Notes: generated from the sequence alone by a model not told the origin. DNA of 9,815 nt from Bacteroidota bacterium (GCA_023399675.1 JAEWOM010000215.1:1-9815), one strand, 5' to 3'; counted from the stretch's first letter, positions 1 to 7,317 are shown. Made by a program: numbers and translations.

Positions 1-1140
1 CAGTGAATCTTCAACGAGTGTCCAGTTTGCCGGCTGAATTTTATCAATCTGATAATTGGAAGTAAAAATAAACGGGCTGCGCGGCGGAACCAAATTGCCG
101 GCATTATTGGCGATTGTCATTTCTGTATTGTCGGGTTTTCTGTAGAATGCAGTTGCAGTACCGGTTTTTCCGTCGGCATCATAAGCAAATTCGAGGCGTT
201 CGGTTGCGGAGGTTCCGATATTCTGCTGTGCTGCATCAAACCACACCCGTACAGAGTCGGAGTTTGGTCGGTGCGTAATTCTGTATTCTTTGAGTTTTTC
301 CGATTTGCTTTCTAGTGTTACTTTTGATGGATTTCCTTCAAAAAGCATCAGTAAGCCACCCGTTTCAGGTTTGGTTTCCATATAGCGAACCGGTTTTTTA
401 GAGGGAAATAAATCCAGGTTCAGCCCGGAAATCGACTCATCCAGAACAATGCTGTCTCTGCGGAACGCTATTTTTTCTTTGCCGGGTTCATACACGGCAT
501 TTCCATTGTCGTCTTCGAAAGCGATAATTCGGTAGGTTCCGGGAGCGAGATAATCCAGTTCATAGTAACCGTCATCGTCAGCTTTGGTCAGATAATACGG
601 CTTCTGGCTGTAGTTGATGCTGTCTGAATATTTGTACAGTCCAATGACCCTGTTTTTTGGCGAATTGGGCGGCAAAATGCGGCTTCTGTCCTGAACTTCA
701 CCGCTGATGTAGATATCGTCAATTTTTTCTCCGGTGGAGAATGCAAAATTATAATAGGGAAGCGGATTATTCTCGTTGTTATCCTGAATGGCGTTTCCGA
801 AATTAAAATTGTAGGTGGTATTGTCCAGCAAATCATCTTCCCACTGTATCAGGACAAATTTTGTAGCGAGATTGGCCGGCTGAATCTTCGTGAGTTTCTT
901 GATCGGCGGAGAAATGTTGATGTTTTTGGTCGCTTCTTTCAGCGTAACATATTCGTCGAAATCGATGCGGAGTTCCTTTAAAGTAGTCGGTACATTGATG
1001 CGGCTGCTGTCGATGTTGGAGCCCAGTACTTTTGGCGGAATGGTGTCTTTATCTCCTCCGATCGGTGATCCGACTCTTGCGCAGGAAATCAGCATCATTG
1101 CCGCGATTAATGCAAACAGAAATGTCCTCATTTGAAACAT
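1..1140 (-). CDS. Ig-like (Big_5-type) domain lipoprotein, partial at its C-terminus
   Basis: The reading frame stays open from the start to the left edge, so the C-terminus is missing. Two in-frame ATGs exist, at 1140 and 1131. From 1131 the protein begins with a short hydrophobic signal ending in the lipobox L-I-S-C, with the lipidated Cys at residue 17, so it should be exported and lipid-anchored. Straight after the Cys come G-S-P-I-G-G-D and P-P-K-V, then an Ig-like segment with F-D-E-Y-V and I-S-P-P. This is the usual opening of the Big_5 (SbsA Ig-like) lipoproteins of Flavobacteriia. Around residues 180-230 a stretch with D-D-D-G-Y-Y, L-A-P-G-T-Y-R and D-D-N-G-N-A resembles a carboxypeptidase-regulatory or prealbumin-like beta sandwich. 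The role of these proteins is unknown; a cell-envelope structural or binding role is a guess. It starts only 14-23 bases after the serine hydrolase and could be co-transcribed with it. Confidence 0.82.
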   Translation of the reverse strand, partial: MFQMRTFLFALIAAMMLISCARVGSPIGGDKDTIPPKVLGSNIDSSRINVPTTLKELRIDFDEYVTLKEATKNINISPPIKKLTKIQPANLATKFVLIQWEDDLLDNTTYNFNFGNAIQDNNENNPLPYYNFAFSTGEKIDDIYISGEVQDRSRILPPNSPKNRVIGLYKYSDSINYSQKPYYLTKADDDGYYELDYLAPGTYRIIAFEDDNGNAVYEPGKEKIAFRRDSIVLDESISGLNLDLFPSKKPVRYMETKPETGGLLMLFEGNPSKVTLESKSEKLKEYRITHRPNSDSVRVWFDAAQQNIGTSATERLEFAYDADGKTGTATAFYRKPDNTEMTIANNAGNLVPPRSPFIFTSNYQIDKIQPANWTLVEDSL

Positions 1141-1145
1141 ATCCG

Positions 1146-1153
1146 CAAAAGTA
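1146..1153 (-). promoter_or_regulatory. Possible Bacteroidetes -7 box for the Ig-like lipoprotein
   Basis: On the minus strand this reads TACTTTTG, a full match to TAnnTTTG, and it lies just after the stop codon of the serine hydrolase. No TTG is present at the expected 19-base distance upstream, so the promoter is only half supported. If it is used, the transcript would begin close to the ATG at 1140, leaving almost no leader, and would favour the start at 1131. Confidence 0.4.
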
Positions 1154-1154
1154 G

Positions 1155-2423
1155 CTATAATTCTTCATTCACTGCCGCAGAATCAATGCCCGCTTTTGCA
1201 GAATCCTCAGCAGGCAAACCCAGTGCAGACTGCAGTCGGGCAATTTCAATCGGATATTCATCAAACAGGCTCGCGAGAGACAACGCGGTATATGGTCCGC
1301 GCGAAAATTTATTTCCGATGGAAACAATCGTAACGTCGGAATTCAGCAAATGTCCGAAAACAGAGTTCGTTCCGTGCCACCAACCGGTGTGAAAGGTGAG
1401 TTTCCTGCCATTATCATAAACTTTCATTCTGAAACCGATGCCATAATTGTTGATTCCGGGCTTCTCGTTGCTGTACGGTGTAAAAACTATAGACATCAGC
1501 TCCGGTTTAAGAAAATCCTCAGAAAACATCGCTTTAGAAAAATTATACAGGTCACGTGGCGTGGTATAGACGTTCTTATCGCCGTAAATTAAATCCAGCC
1601 GGTCATAGGGATGCACTTTCGGGCCTCTGTTGTAAAAAGACTTAGCGGCAGTTTCCAGTTTTTTTTCTGTGAGAATATAGCTGTGCTTCATTTTTAACGG
1701 TTCGAAAACCATCTGCTTCATAGCTTCGGGAAATGGCGTTGCAGTTATTTTTTCAACGATAAGAGCCAACAGTGCGTAATTCGTGTTGCAGTACATAAAG
1801 CCGGAGTCGGGTGCGCGCGAAGCTTCCGGTTTGTATTTCAGCAGCATATTGAGCACATCAGTGTTGGTAATAAACTGTTTGCTGAGTTCCGGAGCCGCAG
1901 GATCTATTTTGTCGATGAAATACTCGTATTTTGGCAGTCCGCTGCGCTGTGTCAGCAGGTTGAGCACAGTTATTCCGGGGTAAGGAAAATTGGGAAAAAA
2001 TTTGGTCAGGTCATCCTGCAGTGACAGTTTTTCAGCTTCGGCAAGTTTCATCACCGCCATTGCAGTGATGGATTTGCTGATGGACGCAACGTGAAGCGGG
2101 GTAGTAGAAGTAATTGGTTCTCTTAGACTGTCCTGCGCAAAGCCGCGGTAACCTTCATATAGAATTTTGTCGCCCTTAGCTATCAAAAATCCGCCCCACA
2201 GATCGCCTCCTTCCCAAACCGTTCTGTAATACTGGTTGATTACGGCCATTATGGAATCTTCATTAGTGATTCTGCCATCTTTTTTACGGAAAACATCCTT
2301 AAGATTTACATTGCTGAAGTTGGGAAGTTCCGGTTGCGCATCAGGCTTTTCTATCGGTTCTTTTTTGCAGGAAGCAAGGACCAGTGAGAGAGAAAGAATC
2401 AGCAGCAACAGTTTTATCTTCAT
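1155..2423 (-). CDS. Serine hydrolase lipoprotein, beta-lactamase (class C/PBP-like) family
   Basis: 422 residues. I chose the ATG at 2423 because it gives a clean lipoprotein signal (M-K-I-K, a leucine-rich core, then L-A-S-C with Cys19). The frame extends 13 codons further up but that would bury the signal. The three active-site motifs of the PF00144 family are all visible: S-I-S-K at 114-117 (nucleophile Ser114, Lys117), Y-C-N at 211-213, and H-T-G at 345-347 in place of the classical K-T-G. The protein is probably anchored in the periplasm or outer membrane. Family members are D-aminopeptidases, esterases, D,D-peptidases or beta-lactamases, and sequence alone does not tell which. H-T-G is common in the esterase or peptidase-like members, so antibiotic resistance should not be assumed. 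No consensus promoter was seen in front of it. The gene downstream starts within 25 bases. Confidence 0.9.
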   Translation of the reverse strand: MKIKLLLLILSLSLVLASCKKEPIEKPDAQPELPNFSNVNLKDVFRKKDGRITNEDSIMAVINQYYRTVWEGGDLWGGFLIAKGDKILYEGYRGFAQDSLREPITSTTPLHVASISKSITAMAVMKLAEAEKLSLQDDLTKFFPNFPYPGITVLNLLTQRSGLPKYEYFIDKIDPAAPELSKQFITNTDVLNMLLKYKPEASRAPDSGFMYCNTNYALLALIVEKITATPFPEAMKQMVFEPLKMKHSYILTEKKLETAAKSFYNRGPKVHPYDRLDLIYGDKNVYTTPRDLYNFSKAMFSEDFLKPELMSIVFTPYSNEKPGINNYGIGFRMKVYDNGRKLTFHTGWWHGTNSVFGHLLNSDVTIVSIGNKFSRGPYTALSLASLFDEYPIEIARLQSALGLPAEDSAKAGIDSAAVNEEL

Positions 2424-2518
2424 TAAGAATGGGTAAAAGGAGCAGCAATTTAGTAAAAACACGTCAAGAGAAGATTTGAAGCACTGTTTTTATGACTTTT
2501 TTAACAATGAAAACCATG

Positions 2519-2562
2519 CAGTAAGAAAAAAATCCCGCTGAAAAGCAGGAAATTTTTTACTG
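2519..2562 (-). terminator. Hairpin terminator of the dehydrogenase operon
   Basis: On the minus strand an A-rich arm leads into CCTGCT, a four-base loop TTTC, and AGCGGG, then A and seven T. The core stem is six pairs with one G-U wobble. It is extended by A/T pairs and by an outer CAGTA/TACTG pairing, with one bulged base. It lies about 105 bases past the stop of the 2-hydroxyacid dehydrogenase and about 95 bases before the serine hydrolase start. The rest of the gap (2424-2666) shows no gene and no consensus promoter. Confidence 0.75.
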
Positions 2563-2666
2563 TTTTGTAAATATCAGATTGAAGGAGACCGGTAAATATT
2601 TTTTTTATGACAGCGACTTTTCCATTGTCGTCAAAGTTATGTAAAGTAAAGATTTCGGAAAACCCA

Positions 2667-3605
2667 TCAAAGCACAGACGGATATTCCCTTAAAATTTTA
2701 TCTACGATAACCTGTGCCAGTTTTTGCTTACTTTGATGCGTCCATCCGGCGATATGTGGAGTGATCAGAACCTGTTCTGATTTCAGGAGGAATTCGAGGT
2801 CCGTATTTTTGGGGTCAATTTTTTCGAAAGAAGCAGTTTCGTATTCCAGAACATCCAGGCAGGCACCAATTATTTTGCCTGATTGTATCGCTTCAACTAC
2901 ACATTTAGTTTGAATGTTTATACCGCGTGATGTATTGACGAGATAAAAAGGTTTACGCACCTCTTCAATGAAATTTTTGTCGATGAGGTGATGTGTTTCT
3001 GCTGTAAGCGGAATGTGCAGACTGATAATGTCGGCCTGCTTTTTCAGTTCCTCCAGGCTTACCTGCTCAGCGTTTTTATCGGCCAGACCGGGAATGATAT
3101 CATGGAAAATGACTTTACACCCGAAACCGCTGAAGCGTTGTGCTACAGCTTTACCCATATTACCGTAACCGATCAGTCCGACGGTTTTACCCATAATTTC
3201 GTCTCCGCGGTTTTCTTCGCGCAGCCAGATTCCGTTTTTTACTTCCTCGCTTGATATTTTCAGGCGGTGCATCAGGAGAAGCAGCATGCCTAAAACATGT
3301 TCTGCCAAAGAATCGCGGTTGCCTTCCGGTGCATGGATGAGTTTAATGCCTAAATGTTCCGCGGCCGCTACATCGATGTTTTCCATTCCGGCGCCGACTC
3401 TTGCAATAAACTTCAGATTTTTTGCGTTCTGCAGGAAATTCAGATCTATGGGGATTCTGCTTCGAATTACAATGCCGTCAAATGGTTCTATTTTCTGAAG
3501 AATTTCATCGTAGCTTGAGTAATGGTCTTCCTCCACTAAAAATCCACGCTCAGAGAGCTGATCGGAAATGAGCGGGTGGTTATGGTCCAGCTGAAGAATG
3601 CGCAT
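2667..3605 (-). CDS. D-isomer-specific 2-hydroxyacid dehydrogenase (NAD(P)-dependent)
   Basis: 312 residues, a normal length for the short form without an ACT domain. The NAD-binding Rossmann motif G-Y-G-N-M-G is at 146-151, with Asp169 near the end of the next strand where NAD-preferring enzymes keep an acid. The catalytic triad is in the expected places: Arg227 in N-T-S-R-G, Glu256 after L-D-V, and His284 in I-T-P-H. G-A-G-M-E-N-I-D at 71-78 is also typical. It should be a soluble enzyme that interconverts a 2-keto acid and a D-2-hydroxy acid. The G-A-G-M-E-N-I-D and N-T-S-R-G stretches resemble phosphoglycerate dehydrogenase, so a serine-pathway role is possible. The usual partner serC is not here, however, and the substrate remains open. 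It follows the thioesterase by 21 bases and is the last gene of its unit. Confidence 0.92.
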   Translation of the reverse strand: MRILQLDHNHPLISDQLSERGFLVEEDHYSSYDEILQKIEPFDGIVIRSRIPIDLNFLQNAKNLKFIARVGAGMENIDVAAAEHLGIKLIHAPEGNRDSLAEHVLGMLLLLMHRLKISSEEVKNGIWLREENRGDEIMGKTVGLIGYGNMGKAVAQRFSGFGCKVIFHDIIPGLADKNAEQVSLEELKKQADIISLHIPLTAETHHLIDKNFIEEVRKPFYLVNTSRGINIQTKCVVEAIQSGKIIGACLDVLEYETASFEKIDPKNTDLEFLLKSEQVLITPHIAGWTHQSKQKLAQVIVDKILREYPSVL

Positions 3606-3626
3606 CGACAGGGTTTTACGCTCGTT

Positions 3627-4139
3627 TTAGCAGAACAGTTTACGCAGTTCCACTGAATCTTCGGCCTTCATTCTGCCGGAAAGAATCAGAGACAGTTCTT
3701 TGCGGCGCAGTGCGGCTTCAAACCGGCTTTTTTCCAGATCTGTTTCAGGTTCCATTTGCGGAATGGGTACCGGCTTGTTGTATTCATCCACGGCAACAAA
3801 CGTATAAATGCCTTCATTGGTGTGGATTTTCTTTCCTGCAATCGGATCATCAAGCCAAACATCAACATAAATTTCCATGGAGGTAGAAAATGCTCTGGAA
3901 ACTTTTGATTCCAGCACTACAATTCCGGCTTCAGGAATCGGGTGATTAAAAGAAACATGGTTTACAGACGCAGTTACCACTCTTCTCGCGCAGTGTCTTG
4001 CTGCTGAAATGGAAGCGCAACGGTCCATTTTTGCAAGCAGTTCACCACCAAACAGGTTACGTAAAGAGTTCGTTTCATTTGGCAGCACAATATTGGTCAT
4101 GACGGTTAAGGACTCGCTGGCCTTTTTTACTTTTTCCAT
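3627..4139 (-). CDS. Acyl-CoA thioesterase, hotdog fold (YciA/ACOT type)
   Basis: 170 residues, a single hotdog domain plus a charged C-terminal helix. The signature N-x-L-F-G-G-E-L-L-A-x-M-D is at about 28-39, with Asp39 as the likely catalytic acid and Asn24 in the conserved loop before it. A-x-R-H follows at 47-49, then V-x-H-V-S-F near 59-64. Such enzymes hydrolyse acyl-CoA to free acid and CoA in the cytosol and work as multimers. The preferred chain length cannot be read here. It begins 20 bases after the HU-CCDC81-type gene and ends 21 bases before the dehydrogenase, with no room for its own promoter, so it is probably the middle gene of a three-gene transcript. The ribosome site is weak, as is usual in this phylum. 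Confidence 0.93.
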   Translation of the reverse strand: MEKVKKASESLTVMTNIVLPNETNSLRNLFGGELLAKMDRCASISAARHCARRVVTASVNHVSFNHPIPEAGIVVLESKVSRAFSTSMEIYVDVWLDDPIAGKKIHTNEGIYTFVAVDEYNKPVPIPQMEPETDLEKSRFEAALRRKELSLILSGRMKAEDSVELRKLFC

Positions 4140-4159
4140 TGATTCTTTGCGTATTTTCT

Positions 4160-4906
4160 TTAGGTTTTCTTTCGGGGAGATTTTGATTTATTCTTTACTG
4201 CTACCGGTACTGCCTGAGCCTTCTGGATGCTGTCTGCTTTGAGGCTGTCGCCAACTTTCTGCTGTAAAGTATCGGTTTTTATGGTATCAGTTACGATTCG
4301 GTGTGTGGAGGTTTTCACGGACAGATCATCAAATGATTTCTTGCCGAATATTCTCTCCTGCTGCGTTACAGCCAGAAAGATCAGCGCCGCTACAGGGATG
4401 ATGATCAGAAAAACCCAAAGGATGCCGCGGTTCATTTTATAGGCGCCTTCTTCAGTATCATTTTTTTCTGCGGTAACTGCAGTGTTTCCTGATTTTTTAA
4501 CGTCATTCAGCGCAATTTCTTCGAGTCCGTAATAATCCGGGGTGCTGCTTTCTACTCTGTTGCCGGAAAACTTGAGGGTTTCACCCGGATAAAAAGTGCC
4601 GATTCCGTTAACTTCCAGTTCTTCACCTGCACCCAGTTTCTGCTTCCAGAAATCAGTCTGTTTTTTGATTTCAGCTCGGGCTGTTTCTGCAGAAATCTGT
4701 TGTTTTTCTGCCAGAAAACTGCTGAATTTGGAGTGTTCCAGTAAATAATCTGCCCGAAAATGAATCAGTTTGGCAGGCGGAAGAAATCGGTTGCTGTCGG
4801 CATCGAACTGTGCTCCCACATCCTCGAGTAGAAATTCGCCGAATTCCGGAATCTGAACAGAACCGTTTTTCGACAGATATTCCAGTATATAATCTGCAAT
4901 TTTCAT
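4160..4906 (-). CDS. HU-CCDC81-type DNA-binding-fold protein with one membrane segment
   Basis: 248 residues. The first ~115 residues match the pair of HU-like domains known as HU-CCDC81 in Bacteroidetes. The first (about 1-57) holds I-P-E-F-G-E-F at 19-25 and F-L-P-P-A-K-L-I-H-F at 41-50. The second (about 70-116) holds W-K-Q-K-L at 87-91, V-N-G-I-G-T-F at 99-105 and L-K-F near 111. An acidic linker leads to one transmembrane helix at about 161-180, then a short tail rich in Lys, Thr and Asp ending S-P-R-K-K-T. Relatives usually carry a SPOR (peptidoglycan-binding) domain after the membrane segment; I see none here. The N-terminus is likely cytoplasmic and the tail periplasmic. Function is unknown; a link between the envelope and DNA or cell division is inference. 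It is first in the unit with the thioesterase and dehydrogenase and has its own promoter. Confidence 0.82.
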   Translation of the reverse strand: MKIADYILEYLSKNGSVQIPEFGEFLLEDVGAQFDADSNRFLPPAKLIHFRADYLLEHSKFSSFLAEKQQISAETARAEIKKQTDFWKQKLGAGEELEVNGIGTFYPGETLKFSGNRVESSTPDYYGLEEIALNDVKKSGNTAVTAEKNDTEEGAYKMNRGILWVFLIIIPVAALIFLAVTQQERIFGKKSFDDLSVKTSTHRIVTDTIKTDTLQQKVGDSLKADSIQKAQAVPVAVKNKSKSPRKKT

Positions 4907-4913
4907 GAGGGCG

Positions 4914-4943
4914 CAAATTTACATGCTTTTAGCTGAAAAACAA
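4914..4943 (-). promoter_or_regulatory. Bacteroidetes consensus promoter of the three-gene unit
   Basis: On the minus strand TTG (4943-4941) is followed by exactly 19 bases and then TAAATTTG (4921-4914), a full match to the Bacteroidetes sigma-A consensus. The ATG lies 7 bases past the -7 box, so the predicted transcript has little or no leader. The TTG sits in the T-run of the terminator of the upstream receptor gene. Confidence 0.78.
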
Positions 4944-4983
4944 AAAAGGATTGTCAGTCGTTTTACCTGTTTCAATCCTTTTT
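4942..4983 (-). terminator. Intrinsic terminator of the TonB-dependent receptor gene
   Basis: Perfect 11-pair inverted repeat: on the minus strand AAAAAGGATTG pairs with CAATCCTTTTT across a 19-base loop, and the second arm ends in a run of six T. It begins 19 bases past the receptor stop codon. The last bases overlap the -33 TTG of the next promoter. Confidence 0.78.
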
Positions 4984-5002
4984 CATGGTGACAGTCAGTT
5001 GT

Positions 5003-7111
5003 TTACTGAATTCTGAAACTCACGCCGAAAAGAAAATTAATTCCTGCCTGAGCAAAGTAGTACGGATCTGCACCGTACATAAAACCGTTATTCACATACT
5101 TCCTGTCCAGGAGGTTATTTACCAGCAGTTTTAAGTCAACTTCAGTACGACTCAGTTTTAGGGTGTATCTTGCCTGGAGGTCCGTCAGGAAATATTCGGG
5201 AATCCGGCTGCTTTCGTTGCCGGTATTGTCCAGATACTGGCTACCGACATATTGATTTTGAATTCCGATGCTAAAATGTCTTACCGGACGGTAGCTTACA
5301 AGTAAGTTTGCGACTGTTGCCGGTGAGAACGAAATCGGGGTGCGTCCGTATTCGCGAACAGTGCCATCCACATCACTGCGAAAATCAAGGTTTTCATTTT
5401 TGCTCCATGCCACGTTTCCGGAAAGTTCCCACTGATCGGAAAGTTTTCCCAATGCGGACAGTTCAAGCCCGGCCCGGTAGGATTTACCTGAATTGGCACG
5501 GATAAATGCCCCAACATTATTAATCTCTCCGGTTAAAACGAGTTGGTTCACATAGTTCATCAGATATGCGTTTGCAGCCAATGAAAAATTGCTGCCGAAG
5601 CTCTTTTCTATACCTGCTTCAAAATCATGCAGTGTTTCAGCCTGCGTGTCCGGGTTTGCGAAAAGATCGTCGCGGTTCGGTTCTCTGCTTGCTTTTGCGT
5701 AGGAAAGGAACACTTTGCCGTTGCCGATGTTGTAGCTGATTCCGGCTTTGGGATTTAAGAAATTCCACTGTCTGTCCAGTTCCATTCCTTCATCATCTCC
5801 CTGCTGAATGATCCGTGTACTGTAATCGATAATTCTCGTCTGCAGATCTCCGAAAAGTTCAATTCTGTTCAGTTTAACAATGGCCTTTGCGAAACCGGCA
5901 TATTCGGTCTTAACTGATTTGTTCCGGTAGTATTCAAAATCAGTGATTTCAGGATAGTAAACGCCGGTTACATCTCCGTAATGCAGGCCTTCATAATTAT
6001 TCGCTACTGCTCCGATATGGAGTTCTGTACTGCCGATTCTTCCGAACAGGTTTGAGACTAAGCCGTAGAAATGATTGTCCAGCCATTTTTTTCTGATGAA
6101 ATCAGTTCCTGTGACGGACCCTAAGTCGGGAAGGTTGTATTTTGAAAAGGAGTCTCCCTGTTTATAATTCTCATAAAAGCCCTTTCCCCGGGTGTAATGT
6201 GCTGTGGTTTCCAGCCTCCAGTCGCTTCCAAGGAACTGTTCCCATAGAAACTGGTAGTGGTTTTGGCTGTAGTTGTCGGTTTCGTTGTCGTAAAAGCCGA
6301 CGATATTTTCCCAGTTTTCATCGTAGATGGCACCGGACGAATTGAATCTCGGATTTGTTTCCCAGGTTTTTTTATCAATACCGTTCCAGGCCTGATAAGT
6401 TGTTTCGTTTCCGCCGAAAGCCATCAGTCTGAATTTGGAGCGCTCTTCTTCCCAAAGTGCCGTGAAGTTGTATGAATCCAGATCGGAAGATGCGCGGTCG
6501 ATATATCCATCGGAATGAATTTTTGTATATCGTGCCATCAGAGAAAGCTTATCATTCGCAATCTTACCGCTTCCTATTTCTGCAGAATATTTGTAGGTGT
6601 TGAATGATCCGTAGCTGTTGTCTGATTTGATGTAGAATTCCTCTTCAGGGTTTTTGGACACAATGTTCACGCTGGCTCCAAACGCAGAAACCCCGTTCGA
6701 AGAAGTTCCCACACCACGCTGAATAACGATCTGAGACGCTGAACTGGTCAGATCGGGCACATCCACAAAAAACGTTCCCTGCGATTCGGCATCGTTATAC
6801 GGAACGCCGTTCATCATCACATTGATGGAAGTTCCGCCAACCCCTCGAATTCTGAAACCGGTATATCCGACACCGTTTCCGGCGTCCGATGTGGAAATTA
6901 CTGCTGTCTGGTTCTTCAGTAAAATGGGAAGGTCCTGTCCGAGATTTTTGGCGCTGAGATCACGTTCTACGTTGATAATTTCTTTCGCAACAGGCAGTCT
7001 TTTGGTAAATGACACGGCTTCAATGGTGGCTTCACGAATCGTATCCTGATCAGCCTGTGCGTACATTGCAATGGGACTTAAGCAAAGTCCGAAAATAAAA
7101 AATCCTTTCAT
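5003..7111 (-). CDS. TonB-dependent outer-membrane receptor, probably for thiamin or a thiamin precursor
   Basis: 702 residues from the ATG at 7111, a standard length. That start gives a signal peptide (M-K-G-F-F-I-F up to Y-A-Q-A, cut near residue 20); a longer frame exists to 7204 but has no signal. The plug covers about 40-150 and shows F-R-I-R-G-V-G-G, N-G-V-P-Y-N-D, I-V-I-Q-R-G-V-G and A-S-V-N-I. The rest alternates in the manner of a 22-strand barrel with many Tyr, Asn and Gly, and includes A-S-R-E-P-N-R-D-D and L-L-D-R-K-Y-V-N-N near the end. No carboxypeptidase-regulatory domain precedes the plug, so it is not a SusC-like sugar porin. Import uses the TonB/ExbBD proton-force machinery. 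The substrate is inferred only from the TPP riboswitch in its leader; Bacteroidetes are known to have TPP-controlled receptors of this kind. It is followed by a terminator and so appears to be a single-gene transcript. Confidence 0.93.
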   Translation of the reverse strand: MKGFFIFGLCLSPIAMYAQADQDTIREATIEAVSFTKRLPVAKEIINVERDLSAKNLGQDLPILLKNQTAVISTSDAGNGVGYTGFRIRGVGGTSINVMMNGVPYNDAESQGTFFVDVPDLTSSASQIVIQRGVGTSSNGVSAFGASVNIVSKNPEEEFYIKSDNSYGSFNTYKYSAEIGSGKIANDKLSLMARYTKIHSDGYIDRASSDLDSYNFTALWEEERSKFRLMAFGGNETTYQAWNGIDKKTWETNPRFNSSGAIYDENWENIVGFYDNETDNYSQNHYQFLWEQFLGSDWRLETTAHYTRGKGFYENYKQGDSFSKYNLPDLGSVTGTDFIRKKWLDNHFYGLVSNLFGRIGSTELHIGAVANNYEGLHYGDVTGVYYPEITDFEYYRNKSVKTEYAGFAKAIVKLNRIELFGDLQTRIIDYSTRIIQQGDDEGMELDRQWNFLNPKAGISYNIGNGKVFLSYAKASREPNRDDLFANPDTQAETLHDFEAGIEKSFGSNFSLAANAYLMNYVNQLVLTGEINNVGAFIRANSGKSYRAGLELSALGKLSDQWELSGNVAWSKNENLDFRSDVDGTVREYGRTPISFSPATVANLLVSYRPVRHFSIGIQNQYVGSQYLDNTGNESSRIPEYFLTDLQARYTLKLSRTEVDLKLLVNNLLDRKYVNNGFMYGADPYYFAQAGINFLFGVSFRIQ

Positions 7112-7201
7112 TCTTGTAAATTTTTTTAATTTATTTTGAATAAAAGGGGCGATTAAAAACAGATTACTTTCTCTTTTAGCACGAAACTCTACCGAATTCC
7201 G

Positions 7202-7216
7202 CACCGTTTTCCGGTG
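7202..7216 (-). other. Small GC-rich hairpin just after the aptamer
   Basis: On the minus strand CACCG pairs with CGGTG around a GAAAA loop, 11 bases past the end of the aptamer and about 90 bases before the receptor ATG. It has no T-run, so it is not a simple terminator. It may belong to the expression platform, because CACC could alternatively pair with the GGTG of the aptamer's 5' strand. That pairing is inference. Confidence 0.35.
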
Positions 7217-7226
7217 TTATCTGTAC

Positions 7227-7295
7227 GTTCCCTAAACAGCATTACCTGTTCAGGTTCATTGGGTATAATCTCAGCCGCTGTTGCAGCACCCCTTT
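7227..7295 (-). ncRNA. TPP riboswitch (THI element)
   Basis: Minus-strand RNA in the leader of the receptor gene. All the conserved blocks of the thiamin pyrophosphate aptamer appear in order: GGGGTGC at 7292-7286, GGCTGAGA followed by TATACCC, then GAACCTGAACAGG, TAATGCTG and a closing AGGGA at 7233-7229. P3 is short (GCTG, CAA loop, CAGC) and lacks the optional side arm, so the aptamer is compact. Binding of TPP is expected to lower expression of the receptor about 115 bases downstream. The mechanism is not clear: the leader has no obvious terminator and genes here lack a Shine-Dalgarno sequence to mask. Recognised by sequence motifs only. Confidence 0.93.
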
Positions 7296-7306
7296 TTTTG
7301 ATGGTG

Positions 7307-7314
7307 CAAAAGTA
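7307..7314 (-). promoter_or_regulatory. -7 box of the riboswitch-receptor transcript
   Basis: On the minus strand it reads TACTTTTG, a full TAnnTTTG match, 11 bases before the first base of the aptamer, so transcription would start almost at the riboswitch. No TTG is found 18-20 bases upstream. That space is instead filled by a perfect inverted repeat. Confidence 0.6.
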
Positions 7315-7317
7315 AGA

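Noticed and set aside
1155..2423. Reading the beta-lactamase-fold gene and the BlaI/M56 pair as an antibiotic-resistance system
   Set aside because: They are 5 kb apart on opposite strands, the hydrolase has H-T-G rather than K-T-G, the M56 protein lacks a penicillin-binding sensor, and no TACA/TGTA operator lies before the hydrolase.
2424..2462. 13-codon extension of the serine hydrolase
   Set aside because: The ATG at 2423 starts a textbook lipoprotein signal; the extension adds a Cys/Phe-rich stretch ahead of it.
2424..2518. Promoter for the serine hydrolase (TTGAC and TAAATTG at 2467-2446)
   Set aside because: The spacing is 12 rather than 19 bases and the -7 element is one base short of the consensus, so it was not called.
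3368..3379. Palindrome ACATCGATGT resembling an operator
   Set aside because: It lies within the dehydrogenase coding sequence at the conserved E-N-I-D-V segment and is explained by codon content.
7112..7204. 31-codon upstream extension of the TonB-dependent receptor
   Set aside because: It would place charged residues before the signal peptide and would reach into the riboswitch leader. The ATG at 7111 starts a clean signal sequence.
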